Shown here: positions 43,123 through 51,929 of the stretch, piece by piece
Layout: each line of letters begins with the position of its first letter
Position numbering within the stretch: position 1 is the stretch's first letter
NCBI RefSeq assembly: GCF_017676345.1
Contig: NZ_JAFFZM010000018.1
Location: 1-64,000 of the forward strand
Direction of reading: 5' to 3'
Origin: Streptomyces smyrnaeus
Lineage (GTDB): Bacteria; Actinomycetota; Actinomycetes; Streptomycetales; Streptomycetaceae
DNA: 64,000 nucleotides
Position numbers and translations under genes: made by a program
Notes under the pieces: model-generated
Told to the model about the DNA's origin: nothing
The model's database searches: none
Seen by the model: only the letters and a program-made list of their open reading frames with translations

Positions 43123-43445
43123 CCGGGTGACTCCTCGGCCGCGTGTGCTGTTGTAGGGGGGCCTTGTGACAGGGGCGTGTCGCCGACCAAGCCTATCGTC
43201 TGTGGCGGGCTGCGCCGACCCGGTCGCGGAACGCGCGGCCGTATCGCCGCGCAGCCGCCGCCCGACGCCACCGGGCGCTGTCCGGCGTCCGGGTACGGAC
43301 CGGCCGCGCAGGGGTGGCCCGGGGCGGCCGGGGGAAGAAGCCCGGGTACCCTCGCGGGGCGTGACCAGCGCCCCACTGCGGTCACAAGTCCGGGCGAGGC
43401 CGCAGTCCGTCTGGCCGTTCGTTCGCCCACACCCAGGGAGTGCAC
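43123..43445. promoter_or_regulatory. Divergent rimP / lipoprotein spacer
   Basis: This 323-bp spacer lies between divergent genes. It should contain the promoter of the rimP-nusA-infB operon (minus) and of the lipoprotein-DUF4439-kinase unit (plus). I see no supported gene, and no recognisable consensus promoter I would defend. Confidence 0.5.
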
Positions 43446-44156
43446 ATGTCGCTCACGCCGTCGCCGGCGGCGGCACGACCACGCCGCAGGTCGATACTGA
43501 CCGGCGCGCTGGGCGCCACCTCGGCGGGTTTCGCCCTGCCGCTCGTCGCGGCCTGCTCGGACGAGGAACCGACAGCGAGCGCGGACGCGGAGCGCGCGGA
43601 CGCGACGCGACGGCTGCGTGGAAGCGCCGCCCGCGACAGCGAGCAGCTGCTGGCCCGCTACGACGGGACGGCGAAGGTCCACCCGGCGCTGGCCGCACGG
43701 CTGCGCCCCCTGCGCGACGAGGTCGCCCGCCATGTGCGGGTGCTGCGCGGCAGCGAGTCCAGCACCAGGGCGCCCTCGTCGAAGCCGCCGAGTCCGCGCG
43801 ACCCGCGGTCGCCGTCCCGCACACCCGGACCGACGCGCTCCGGACAGCCGGGCGGAGGCACCAGCCCCTCCGCGCAGCCGCCCAGCCCGGACACCGAGTC
43901 CGTGCCCAGGACGCAGCAGGCGGCGCTCGCGGCGCTGGCCAAGGCCGAGCGGCGACTGGCCGCCGCACGCACGAAGTCGCTGGGCGACGCACCTGCCGAG
44001 GTCGCCCGGCTGCTGGCGTCGGTGGCCGCCTGCGGCTCGGCGCACGGCTACCTCCTCGACGAGCACGGCAAGAAGGCGACCGGCGAGAACGGCACCGGCG
44101 ACGGGAACGGGGCGGGCGGCGGGAGCCCGAGCCGCCAGGGGGCGGTGGACGGATGA
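43446..44156 (+). CDS. Tat-type lipoprotein with ferritin-like helices
   Basis: A 236-aa exported lipoprotein. The N-terminus has RPRRRSIL followed by a hydrophobic stretch and lipobox LVAAC, which suggests a twin-arginine lipoprotein signal. Helical segments (SEQLLARYD, LRPLRDEVARHVRVL, AALAALAKAERRLAAAR, AEVARLLASVAACGSAH) flank a Ser/Pro-rich linker and resemble a degenerate four-helix bundle. ATG 43446 with AGGGAG. Its stop overlaps the DUF4439 start (ATGA). Confidence 0.82.
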   Translation: MSLTPSPAAARPRRRSILTGALGATSAGFALPLVAACSDEEPTASADAERADATRRLRGSAARDSEQLLARYDGTAKVHPALAARLRPLRDEVARHVRVLRGSESSTRAPSSKPPSPRDPRSPSRTPGPTRSGQPGGGTSPSAQPPSPDTESVPRTQQAALAALAKAERRLAAARTKSLGDAPAEVARLLASVAACGSAHGYLLDEHGKKATGENGTGDGNGAGGGSPSRQGAVDG

Positions 44157-44632
44157 AGGAACTGACAGCCCTCCAGGCCGCGTTGCGCGCCGAGCACGCC
44201 GCCGTCTACGGGTACGGAGTCGTCGGCGGACGGATCGACGAGGACCGCAAGAGCGAGGTGCGCGAGTGCTACGAAGCGCACCGGGCCCGCCGGGACGCAC
44301 TGCGCCGCACCGTCCGCTCGCTCGGCGGCGAACCGGAACCGGCCGCCGCCGCCTACGCGCTGCCCTTCGCCGTACCCGACAGCGCGGCAGCCGTGCGGCT
44401 CGCGGCCCAACTGGAGGACCGCGTCGCCGGGGTGTACGCGGACCTGGTGCGGGCGAGCGAGGGTGCGCGACGGCGCACCGCCGCCGACGCGCTGCGTGAG
44501 GCCGCGGTCCGCTCGGTGCGCTGGAAGGGCAGCAGTGTGGCTTTCCCCGGCCTCACCGAACTGGGGGCCGGGGACTCACCGGCTGCCCCCTCCGGGACAC
44601 CGAACGGCTCCGACGCCCCCGGCAAGCTGTGA
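44153..44632 (+). CDS. DUF4439 ferritin-like protein
   Basis: A 159-aa protein matching the ferritin-like DUF4439 type: first helix ALQAALRAEHAAVYGYG and second helix ECYEAHRARRDALR, each with Glu/His candidates for metal binding, then two more helices. No signal peptide, so it is cytoplasmic. ATG overlaps the lipoprotein stop by ATGA, implying coupled translation and probably a joint role. No activity has been assigned to this family that I can name. Confidence 0.82.
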   Translation: MKELTALQAALRAEHAAVYGYGVVGGRIDEDRKSEVRECYEAHRARRDALRRTVRSLGGEPEPAAAAYALPFAVPDSAAAVRLAAQLEDRVAGVYADLVRASEGARRRTAADALREAAVRSVRWKGSSVAFPGLTELGAGDSPAAPSGTPNGSDAPGKL

Positions 44633-44694
44633 CCCCCGCCGTGCGCGTATACCGCGCGCGTTCTCCGAGAGTGCTGAAGAAAGGCCCGTGAGGA

Positions 44695-45648
44695 ATGGCT
44701 TCCGTGCTGCCCCTCGAACCCCCGCAGCGGCTGGTGCGCGCCTTGGCGGCCCAGCAGGGTGCCGCCGCGGCCACCGCGGCTCAGAACTGGCTGCGAGGGC
44801 TGCCCGCACTGCTGGAGCGGTGGCTGGAGCGATGGGAGCTGGTGCCGGAGCGGGTGGTGACCCCGGGCGGGCGCAGCAGTGCGGTGGTGCTGGTGCGGCA
44901 GGCGGACGGTACGCCGGCCGCGCTGAAGCTGCTCGCCCCTGACGGTGCCCCCGCGCCGGTGCGCGCCGCCCGCGAGAACGAGGTGCTGAGCGTGTGGCAC
45001 GGGCTGGGTGCCGTACGGGTGCTGCGGGCAGCGCCGGAAGAGGGCGTACTGCTGTTGGAGCGGCTGCGCTGCGAGGTGTCGCTGCGGTCCCTCCCCGAGG
45101 CCAAGGCGACACTGGAGGCGGTCTCGGTGGTGCGCCGTCTGTGGGTGCCGCCGCCCGCCGGCCACGGTCTGGAGACGGTCGCCGAGCACACCGCCACCGA
45201 GACGGCACTGATGCGCTCCTCGGTGCCGCCGGACGCCGAGCCACTGGTGGCCGCCGCGCTGGAGGCCCGTGAGGCGATGCTGGCCGAGGCTCCCGAGGGC
45301 GACCCGGTGCTGCTGCACGGGGACTTCCGGCAGGGCGCCGTGCTGGCCGCCTCCGAGCCCGGTGAGCGGGCGCACTGGCTGACCGTCGGACCCGACCCCC
45401 TGGTGGGCGAGCCGGCCTACGACCTGGCGCGGCTGGTGCGGGACCGGCTGCACGACCTGATGGCATCCACGGGCGCCGCTGCCGCCACCCGCCGCCGCGT
45501 CAACAAGCTCGCCGACTCACTGGACGTCCCGCGCGAACGGGTGCGCCAGTGGACGCTCTACCGCGCGGTCGAGTCCGCGTGCCGGCAGTACGCGGGCGGC
45601 AGCGCGGCGGACGCGGAGATGCTGCTGGAGTTCGCCGCCTGGCTGTGA
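44695..45648 (+). CDS. APH-fold phosphotransferase homologue, probable pseudokinase
   Basis: A 317-aa protein of the aminoglycoside/streptomycin-6-kinase type phosphotransferase fold. The ATP-site lysine region (AALKLLAP) is present. The catalytic loop reads LHGDFRQGAVL, keeping the Asp but with Ala where the Mg-binding Asn is expected; the second metal Asp, normally in an IDPK-type segment before LVGEPAYD, is replaced by Gly (TVGPDP). Catalysis is therefore doubtful. ATG 44695, 63 bp after the DUF4439 gene, same operon. A resistance role should not be assumed. Confidence 0.78.
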   Translation: MASVLPLEPPQRLVRALAAQQGAAAATAAQNWLRGLPALLERWLERWELVPERVVTPGGRSSAVVLVRQADGTPAALKLLAPDGAPAPVRAARENEVLSVWHGLGAVRVLRAAPEEGVLLLERLRCEVSLRSLPEAKATLEAVSVVRRLWVPPPAGHGLETVAEHTATETALMRSSVPPDAEPLVAAALEAREAMLAEAPEGDPVLLHGDFRQGAVLAASEPGERAHWLTVGPDPLVGEPAYDLARLVRDRLHDLMASTGAAAATRRRVNKLADSLDVPRERVRQWTLYRAVESACRQYAGGSAADAEMLLEFAAWL

Positions 45649-45666
45649 CGCCGGCTGGGACGCCGT

Positions 45667-45690
45667 AGGGCCCCGCCGGGGCGGGGCCCT
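45667..45690. terminator. Bidirectional terminator, pseudokinase / proS
   Basis: A perfect 10-bp GC stem (45667-45676 with 45681-45690), 4-nt loop, between convergent genes. Confidence 0.7.
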
Positions 45691-45742
45691 GTCCTTCGCG
45701 GCTGCTTGCCGACTCTCAGCCGGGCAGGCTCAGGTGACGCCG

Positions 45743-47452
45743 TCAGTCCTGGGTGAGCCGCGTGATCGCGTCGTCGATGGGCAGCTCCTCGCGCTCGCCC
45801 GTACGGCGGTCCTTCAACTCCACGCGGCCGTCCTTGATGCCGCGACCCGCGACCAGGATGGTCGGCACGCCGATCAGCTCGGCGTCGGTGAACTTCACAC
45901 CCGGGGAGACACTCGCACGGTCGTCCACCAACACCCGCACCCCGGCCGCGCCGAGCCGCTCGGCGATCTCCAGGGCCGCCTCGGTCTGCTGCGCCTTGCC
46001 CGCCGCGACCACGTGCACATCGGCCGGCGCCACCTCGCGGGGCCAGCACAGCCCCTGCTCGTCGGCGTGCTGCTCGGCGAGCGCCGCCACCGCGCGGGAG
46101 ACGCCGATGCCGTAGGAGCCCATCGTGACGCGGACCGGCTTGCCGTCCTGACCGAGCACATCCAGCTCGAACGCGTCGGCGTACTTGCGGCCCAGCTGGA
46201 AGATGTGACCGATCTCGATGGCACGGTCCAGCTCGATACCGGCACCGCACCTCGGGCAGGGGTCGCCCGGCTCGACCACGACGACATCGAGGTACTGGTC
46301 GACCTCGAAGTCCCGGCCGCAGACCACGTTGCGGGCGTGCTTGCCCTCCTCGTTGGCGCCGGTGATCCAGGAGGTGCCGGGCGCCACCCGGGGGTCGGCC
46401 AGGTAGCGGAACGCCTTGCCGGCCATCCCGCCCTGCGGGCCCACATAGCCGCGGACCAGGTCCGGACGGCCCTCGAAGTCCTCGGCGGTGACCAGCTCGA
46501 CCGTGGCGGGTGCCAGGTGCTCGCCGAGCTTGCCCAGATCCACCTCGCGGTCGCCGGGCACACCCACAGCGGTGAGTTCGCCGTCCACCTTCACCAGCAG
46601 GTTCTTCAGCGTCGCCGAGGCGGGCACGCCCAGGTGCTCGGCCAGGGTCTCGATGGTCGGGGTGTCCGGGGTGTCGAGCTTCTCCACCGGGTCGTGCCCC
46701 TCGACGGTGGACGGCGACACGGCGACGGAGACGGCCTCGGTGTTCGCCGCGTAGCCGCACTGCGGGCACTGCACATAGGTGTCCTCGCCGGCCGCGGCGG
46801 GCGCCAGGAACTCCTCGGACGCGGAGCCGCCCATGGCACCCGAGACGGCCGACACGATGCGGTAGTCCAGACCCAGGCGCTCGAAGATGCGCTTGTAGGC
46901 GACGCGGTGCGCCGCGTAGGACTCGGCCAGGCTCTCGTCGGAGACGTCGAAGGAGTAGGAGTCCTTCATCGTGAACTCGCGGCCGCGCAGGATGCCGGAG
47001 CGCGGCCTGGCCTCGTCCCGGTACTTGGTCTGGATCTGGTAGAGCGTGACCGGCAGGTCCTTGTAGGAGGTGCACTGGTCCTTGACGACCTGCGCGAAGA
47101 TCTCCTCGTGGGTCGGGCCGAGGAGGTAGTCGCCGCCCTTGCGGTCCTTGAGGCGGAACAGCAGGTCGCCGTACTCCTCGTAGCGGCCGGAGACCTCGTA
47201 GGGCTCCTTGGGCAGCAGCGCCGGGAGCAGCACCTCCTGGCCGCCGATGGCGTCCATCTCCTCGCGCACGATGCGGGTGACGTTATCCAGCACCTGCTTG
47301 CCGAGCGGGAGCCACGTCCAGATCCCGGCGGCGGTACGACGCACGTACCCGGCGCGGACCAGCAGCTTGTGGCTGAGCGTCTCCGCGTCGGCCGGGTCGT
47401 CACGCAGCGTCTTCAGCATCGACCGGGACAAACGCTGGACACGGGCTGCCAT
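45743..47452 (-). CDS. proS: Prolyl-tRNA synthetase
   Basis: A 569-aa class II synthetase of the bacterial type with a YbaK-like editing insertion (about residues 230-385) between motifs 2 and 3. Motif elements RxxD...GREFTMKDSYSF and the late GSYGIGVSR are clear. ATG 47452 with AGGAGT gives the family N-terminus MAARVQRLS; the longer ORF adds 27 unlikely codons. No T-box leader was seen. Confidence 0.96.
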   Translation of the reverse strand: MAARVQRLSRSMLKTLRDDPADAETLSHKLLVRAGYVRRTAAGIWTWLPLGKQVLDNVTRIVREEMDAIGGQEVLLPALLPKEPYEVSGRYEEYGDLLFRLKDRKGGDYLLGPTHEEIFAQVVKDQCTSYKDLPVTLYQIQTKYRDEARPRSGILRGREFTMKDSYSFDVSDESLAESYAAHRVAYKRIFERLGLDYRIVSAVSGAMGGSASEEFLAPAAAGEDTYVQCPQCGYAANTEAVSVAVSPSTVEGHDPVEKLDTPDTPTIETLAEHLGVPASATLKNLLVKVDGELTAVGVPGDREVDLGKLGEHLAPATVELVTAEDFEGRPDLVRGYVGPQGGMAGKAFRYLADPRVAPGTSWITGANEEGKHARNVVCGRDFEVDQYLDVVVVEPGDPCPRCGAGIELDRAIEIGHIFQLGRKYADAFELDVLGQDGKPVRVTMGSYGIGVSRAVAALAEQHADEQGLCWPREVAPADVHVVAAGKAQQTEAALEIAERLGAAGVRVLVDDRASVSPGVKFTDAELIGVPTILVAGRGIKDGRVELKDRRTGEREELPIDDAITRLTQD

Positions 47453-47575
47453 GGGGACTCCTGCTCGGGGCTGTACTCGCGATGAGTGACGGAACACGTC
47501 GATGCGGAGCCTATCGGCCCGGACCGGTGGCACGGAAACGAGATCGCCTCCCCACGTCGGCCACGGGTCACCGCG

Positions 47576-48154
47576 TCAGCCGGAAGTCCCCCGCACCAAC
47601 GGCAACCACGCCCCCATCACCGCATAGGGCTGCGCGGCGCTGGGGAACTGCACCCGGCGGGCCAGGTCGTGGTAGCCCAGGCTGCGGTAGAGGGCGCGGG
47701 CGGGGCTGTCGAGGTCGAGGGCGGACAGGAGCGAGCGGGGCTCGGCGGCGGAGTCGGTGAGGCGGGTGATCAGCTCGCGTCCGATGCCGCGGCGCTGGAA
47801 GGCGGGGTGCACATGCAGCTCCGTGATGACGAAGGCGTCGTCCAGCCAGCCCTCGCGGCCCTGCTGGCGCAGATACGGCTCCACGACCGTCGACCACCAC
47901 TGGGAACGGTCGTTCGGCATCCCGTAGACGAAGCCGACGAGCCGGCCCTCCTCGGTGGTGGCGCCCAGTGCGCGCGCGCCGGGGGAGGTCATATGGCGCA
48001 GCACGATGTGTCTGCGTACGCCGATCTCCTCGTCGGTCAGCCCGAAGGCGACGGCCTGGACGGCGAGTGCCTCGTCGACGCGGGCTGCGAGGTCGAGCGG
48101 GCCGGTGACCACTCTCCGGGGATCCGGGAGCTGTCCCCCGGCTGTGTGCGGCAT
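47576..48154 (-). CDS. GNAT family acetyltransferase
   Basis: A 192-aa GCN5-related acetyltransferase. The acetyl-CoA loop is recognisable as VHPAFQRRGIGRELI (Q/RxxGxG/A), followed by AEPRSLLSALDLDSPARALYRSLGY in two parts. Substrate unknown. It lies upstream of proS and downstream of another GNAT gene, both on the minus strand. Confidence 0.88.
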   Translation of the reverse strand: MPHTAGGQLPDPRRVVTGPLDLAARVDEALAVQAVAFGLTDEEIGVRRHIVLRHMTSPGARALGATTEEGRLVGFVYGMPNDRSQWWSTVVEPYLRQQGREGWLDDAFVITELHVHPAFQRRGIGRELITRLTDSAAEPRSLLSALDLDSPARALYRSLGYHDLARRVQFPSAAQPYAVMGAWLPLVRGTSG

Positions 48155-48227
48155 GGCGGGGAGGCTACTTCCTCGGCCGTGTCCGCGCGAAGAGGCGGCG
48201 CAGCTCGGCGGCCCCCCGGCGACGGTC

Positions 48228-49073
48228 TCAGAACAGCACGCTCATGAATGCGCCGACCTCGCGGAAGCCGACGCGGTGATAGGCGGCGCGCGCCGGTGCG
48301 TTGTAGTCGTTGACATAGAGGCTCACCAGCGGGGCGACGTCGCGCAGGGCGTAGCCGACGACGGCGGCCATGCCGGTCTCCGACAGACCCTCACCGCGCC
48401 GCTCGGGGGCCACCCAGACGCCCTGGATCTGACAGGCGTAGGGCGTGACGGCGCCGATCTCCGCCTTGAAGACGACGCGGCCGTCCTCGATGCGGGCGAA
48501 GGAGCGTCCGGTGCTGACCAGTTCGGCGACCCGCGCCTGGTAGACGAGCCCGCCGTCACCGGCCAGCGGGGAGATGCCGACCTCCTCGGTGAACATGGCC
48601 ACGCAGGCGGGCAGCACCAGGTCCATCTCGCTCTTGGCGACCCGGCGCACCAGCGGGTCGGGCGCGATCTCGCCCGGCACCCGGTCGGTGACGAGCAGCG
48701 GCTGGTTGGGGCGCACCTCACGGGCCGGGCCCCAGTGCGGCTCCAGGTAGGACCACAGCTCGGCGGTCGGGCCGGCCGGGCCGACGATGGACGAGCAGCG
48801 GCGGCCCTGGCGGCGGGCCCGCTCGGCGAACGCGCGGACGGACTCGGGCCCCGCGCACAGCGGAACGAGGTTGGCTCCGCTGTAGCAGAGGGCCTCCAGC
48901 CGGCCGTCCTCGTACCAGCCCCACATCTCGCCGCCGAGGCGCCAGGGGTCGAGCCCGGAGCTTTGCACGCGGGCTGCGACGAACGCGTTGTTGACCGGCT
49001 CCCGGCGCAGAACGGCGAGCGCGTCCTGCAGCTCGGCCGGTTCGACGACCTTGAGGGAAGTGGTGGTCAACAA
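48228..49073 (-). CDS. GNAT family acetyltransferase with N-terminal DUF4081-like domain
   Basis: A 281-aa protein. Residues 1-130 match the regulatory/first half-domain common in actinobacterial two-part GNATs (ALAVLRREPVNNAFVAARV). The C-terminal GNAT domain carries VWVAPERRGEGLSETGM and YVNDYNAPARAAYHRVGF. Substrate unknown. It follows ispG by 224 bp. Confidence 0.88.
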   Translation of the reverse strand: MLTTTSLKVVEPAELQDALAVLRREPVNNAFVAARVQSSGLDPWRLGGEMWGWYEDGRLEALCYSGANLVPLCAGPESVRAFAERARRQGRRCSSIVGPAGPTAELWSYLEPHWGPAREVRPNQPLLVTDRVPGEIAPDPLVRRVAKSEMDLVLPACVAMFTEEVGISPLAGDGGLVYQARVAELVSTGRSFARIEDGRVVFKAEIGAVTPYACQIQGVWVAPERRGEGLSETGMAAVVGYALRDVAPLVSLYVNDYNAPARAAYHRVGFREVGAFMSVLF

Positions 49074-49297
49074 CGGTCTCGGTGCCTCACCGTGCGGCCC
49101 GCGGGCGCCGTGCGGCCCGTGGGCGTAAGGAACGATCTGCCTGGCACTGTACCTGGGCGTACGGCAGGCCGCCGCCGCGTGGCCGTGTCCGGCCGCGCGG
49201 CGGTGCCGCCGAGCGGGTGCCGCCGTGCGGTCGCCGCAGCGCGGTCACCGTCGCGCGGGTGCTGTGCAGGCGCGCTGCACTGGTCCGGCGGCTGGTG

Positions 49298-50455
49298 TCA
49301 GCCCGCGGTCGTCACCACCGGCTCGCCGGAGGCGACCCCGTCCTTCTCCATCTGCTCGGCGATCTTCATGGCCTCGTCGATGAGCGTCTCGACGATCTTG
49401 GACTCGGGGACGGTCTTGATGACCTCGCCCTTGACGAAGATCTGGCCCTTGCCGTTGCCGGAGGCGACCCCCAGATCGGCCTCGCGGGCCTCCCCGGGAC
49501 CGTTGACGACGCAGCCCATGACCGCGACGCGCAGCGGGACGTCCATGCCCTCCAGACCGGCGGTGACCTCGTCGGCGAGCTTGTAGACGTCCACCTGGGC
49601 GCGGCCGCAGGACGGGCAGGAGACGATCTCCAGGCCGCGCTGGCGCAGCCCGAGGGACTCCAGGATCTGGATGCCGACCTTGACCTCCTCGGCGGGCGGC
49701 GCCGAGAGGGAGACCCGGATCGTGTCGCCGATGCCCTCGCTGAGCAGGGCGCCGAAGGCGACGGCCGACTTGATGGTGCCCTGGAAGGCGGGGCCGGCCT
49801 CGGTGACGCCGAGGTGCAGCGGGTAGTCGCAGCGCTGGGCGAGCAGCCGGTAGGCGTTGACCATCACGACCGGGTCGTTGTGCTTGACCGAGATCTTGAT
49901 GTCGCGGAAGCCGTGCTCCTCGAAGAGCGAGCACTCCCACAGCGCGGACTCGACCAGCGCCTCGGGGGTGGCCTTGCCGTACTTCTCCAGCAGGCGCTTG
50001 TCGAGCGAGCCGGCGTTGACGCCGATGCGGATGGGGGTGCCGGCGGCGGAGGCCGCGGTGGCGATCTCCTTGACCTTGTCGTCGAACTGCTTGATGTTGC
50101 CGGGGTTGACGCGGACGGCGGCACAGCCGGCGTCGATGGCCTGGAAGACGTACTTCGGCTGGAAGTGGATGTCGGCGATCACCGGGATCTGCGACTTCCG
50201 GGCGATCGTGGCGAGGGCGTCGGCGTCGTCCTGTGTGGGACATGCCACACGGACGATCTGGCAGCCGGACGCCGTCAGCTCGGCGATCTGCTGCAGCGTC
50301 GAGCCGATGTCCGCGGTGCGCGTCGTGGTCATGGACTGCACGGAAACGGGCGCGTCTCCCCCGACCGCGACCGTCCCCACCTGGATCTTCCGGCTGACCC
50401 TGCGGTCGGCGAGCTTGGCCGGAACGTCCGGCATTCCGAGCGAAATCGCTGTCAT
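49298..50455 (-). CDS. ispG: 4-hydroxy-3-methylbut-2-enyl-diphosphate synthase
   Basis: A 385-aa [4Fe-4S] enzyme of the MEP isoprenoid pathway, converting MEcPP to HMBPP. The C-terminal cluster-binding cysteines lie in SCPSCGRAQ and in the later GCVVNGPGE. The N-terminal TIM-barrel begins VGTVAVGGDAPVSVQSMT. It follows rseP in the same direction, with a hairpin after rseP. Confidence 0.96.
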   Translation of the reverse strand: MTAISLGMPDVPAKLADRRVSRKIQVGTVAVGGDAPVSVQSMTTTRTADIGSTLQQIAELTASGCQIVRVACPTQDDADALATIARKSQIPVIADIHFQPKYVFQAIDAGCAAVRVNPGNIKQFDDKVKEIATAASAAGTPIRIGVNAGSLDKRLLEKYGKATPEALVESALWECSLFEEHGFRDIKISVKHNDPVVMVNAYRLLAQRCDYPLHLGVTEAGPAFQGTIKSAVAFGALLSEGIGDTIRVSLSAPPAEEVKVGIQILESLGLRQRGLEIVSCPSCGRAQVDVYKLADEVTAGLEGMDVPLRVAVMGCVVNGPGEAREADLGVASGNGKGQIFVKGEVIKTVPESKIVETLIDEAMKIAEQMEKDGVASGEPVVTTAG

Positions 50456-50571
50456 CAGCGTGCAACCCCAACGGTGTCGTTCAAGTCCCGGGTTCGGCGG
50501 GCTCCAGGCATCCGAGATTACGGCACCGGCCTCGCAGGGAGCACATCGTTCACCGAAGAATGCCGCAAATG

Positions 50572-50604
50572 GTGACGCCCGTGCAGGAATCGCACGGGCG
50601 TCAC
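50572..50604 (-). terminator. Terminator after rseP
   Basis: A perfect 13-bp stem (50572-50584 with 50592-50604), 7-nt loop, 21 bp past the rseP stop. It separates dxr-rseP from ispG. Confidence 0.78.
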
Positions 50605-50624
50605 AGCCTGGAACAGCCGTCCGG

Positions 50625-51929
50625 CTACCCGGTGAGTCTGACCGGATTCACCACGTCGGCCACCAGCACCAAAAGGGTGAAGCACAGGAAGATCCCGGCC
50701 ACCACATAGGCGACGGGCATCAGCTTGGCGACGTCGAAGGGGCCCGGGTCCGGCCGGCGGAAGACCTTGGCCAGATTCCGCCGCAGCGACTCCCACAGGG
50801 CGCCGGCGATGTGTCCGCCGTCCAGCGGCAGCAGCGGCAGCATGTTGAACAGGAACAGGCTCAGATTGAAGCCCGCGACCAGGAAGAGCATCGTCGCCAC
50901 CCGCTGGCTCGGCGGGATGTCCAGCGAGAAGACCTCACCGCCCACCCTGGCGGCACCCACCACGCCCATCGGCGAGTCCTGTTTGCGCTCGGCGCCGTCG
51001 AAGGCCGCGTTCCACAGGTCGGGCACCTTGCCCGGCAGGGCGATCAGCGCCTCGACACCGTTGGCCATCATGTCGCCCATCCGGTCCACGGCCTGCGGGA
51101 AGGACTGCTGGACGATGCCGCTGGCCGGGGTGAAGCCGAGGAAGCCGGCGGTGACGTACTCGTCGGGGACGTAGGAGCCGTTGCCGTCGGACTTGGAGAC
51201 CTTGTTCTTGATCAGGTCGGCGTGCAGCGTGCGCTTCTCGCCGTCCCGCTCGACGGTGAGGGTGGCCGGACCCGTGGTGTCGCGGATGCGCTGCTGGAGG
51301 GCGCCCCAGTCCTCGACGCGCCGCCCGTCGAAGGAGACGATCTTGTCACCCGGCTTGAGGCCCGCGGCCTTGGCCGGGGAGTCCTTGGCGTCCTCGGGGC
51401 ACTTGTCGGTCTGCGCCGAAGCGGGGATCACACACTCCGAGACCGTGGAGACGGTGGTCGTCTGGGTGTTGATGCCGAAGGTCATCAGCACCGTCAGGAA
51501 GATCACCACGGCCAGCACCAGGTTCATGAACGGCCCGGCGAACATCACGATGACGCGCTTCCACGGCTTGCGCGTGTAGAGCATCCGGTGCTCGTCGCCG
51601 GGCTGCAGCTCCTCGTAGGCGGCGGCACGTGCGTCCTCGATCATGCCGCGGAACGGCGAGGAGGAGCGCTGCCGGACGGCGCCGTCGTCGCCGGGCGGGA
51701 ACATGCCGATCATGCGGATGTAGCCGCCGAGCGGCACGGCCTTGATGCCGTACTCCGTCTCGCCCTTGCGCTTGGACCACAGCGTGGGTCCGAAACCCAC
51801 CATGAACTGCGGCACCCGGACCCCGAACAGCTTGGCCGTCGAGAAGTGTCCCAGCTCGTGCCAGGCGATGGAGAAGAGCAGGCCGACGACGAAGACGACT
51901 ATGCCGAGGATGGTCATGAACGCCGTCAT
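50625..51929 (-). CDS. rseP: Site-2 intramembrane metalloprotease (RseP family)
   Basis: A 434-aa M50 protease with the zinc motif HELGH in the first transmembrane helix (near residue 26), a PDZ domain mid-protein (SPAKAAGLKPGDKIVSFDG, in two parts) and the late LPLLPLDGGH motif supplying the third ligand. It cleaves membrane-bound anti-sigma factors or signal-peptide remnants. ATG overlaps the dxr stop (ATGA). Confidence 0.95.
   Translation of the reverse strand: MTAFMTILGIVVFVVGLLFSIAWHELGHFSTAKLFGVRVPQFMVGFGPTLWSKRKGETEYGIKAVPLGGYIRMIGMFPPGDDGAVRQRSSSPFRGMIEDARAAAYEELQPGDEHRMLYTRKPWKRVIVMFAGPFMNLVLAVVIFLTVLMTFGINTQTTTVSTVSECVIPASAQTDKCPEDAKDSPAKAAGLKPGDKIVSFDGRRVEDWGALQQRIRDTTGPATLTVERDGEKRTLHADLIKNKVSKSDGNGSYVPDEYVTAGFLGFTPASGIVQQSFPQAVDRMGDMMANGVEALIALPGKVPDLWNAAFDGAERKQDSPMGVVGAARVGGEVFSLDIPPSQRVATMLFLVAGFNLSLFLFNMLPLLPLDGGHIAGALWESLRRNLAKVFRRPDPGPFDVAKLMPVAYVVAGIFLCFTLLVLVADVVNPVRLTG

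Noticed and set aside
44695..45648. Aminoglycoside resistance gene
   Set aside because: The fold fits but the metal-binding Asn and Asp positions are substituted, so a resistance call is not supported.
49264..49280. Terminator after ispG
   Set aside because: Only a 6-bp stem with a 5-nt loop; too weak to claim in sequence this GC-rich.
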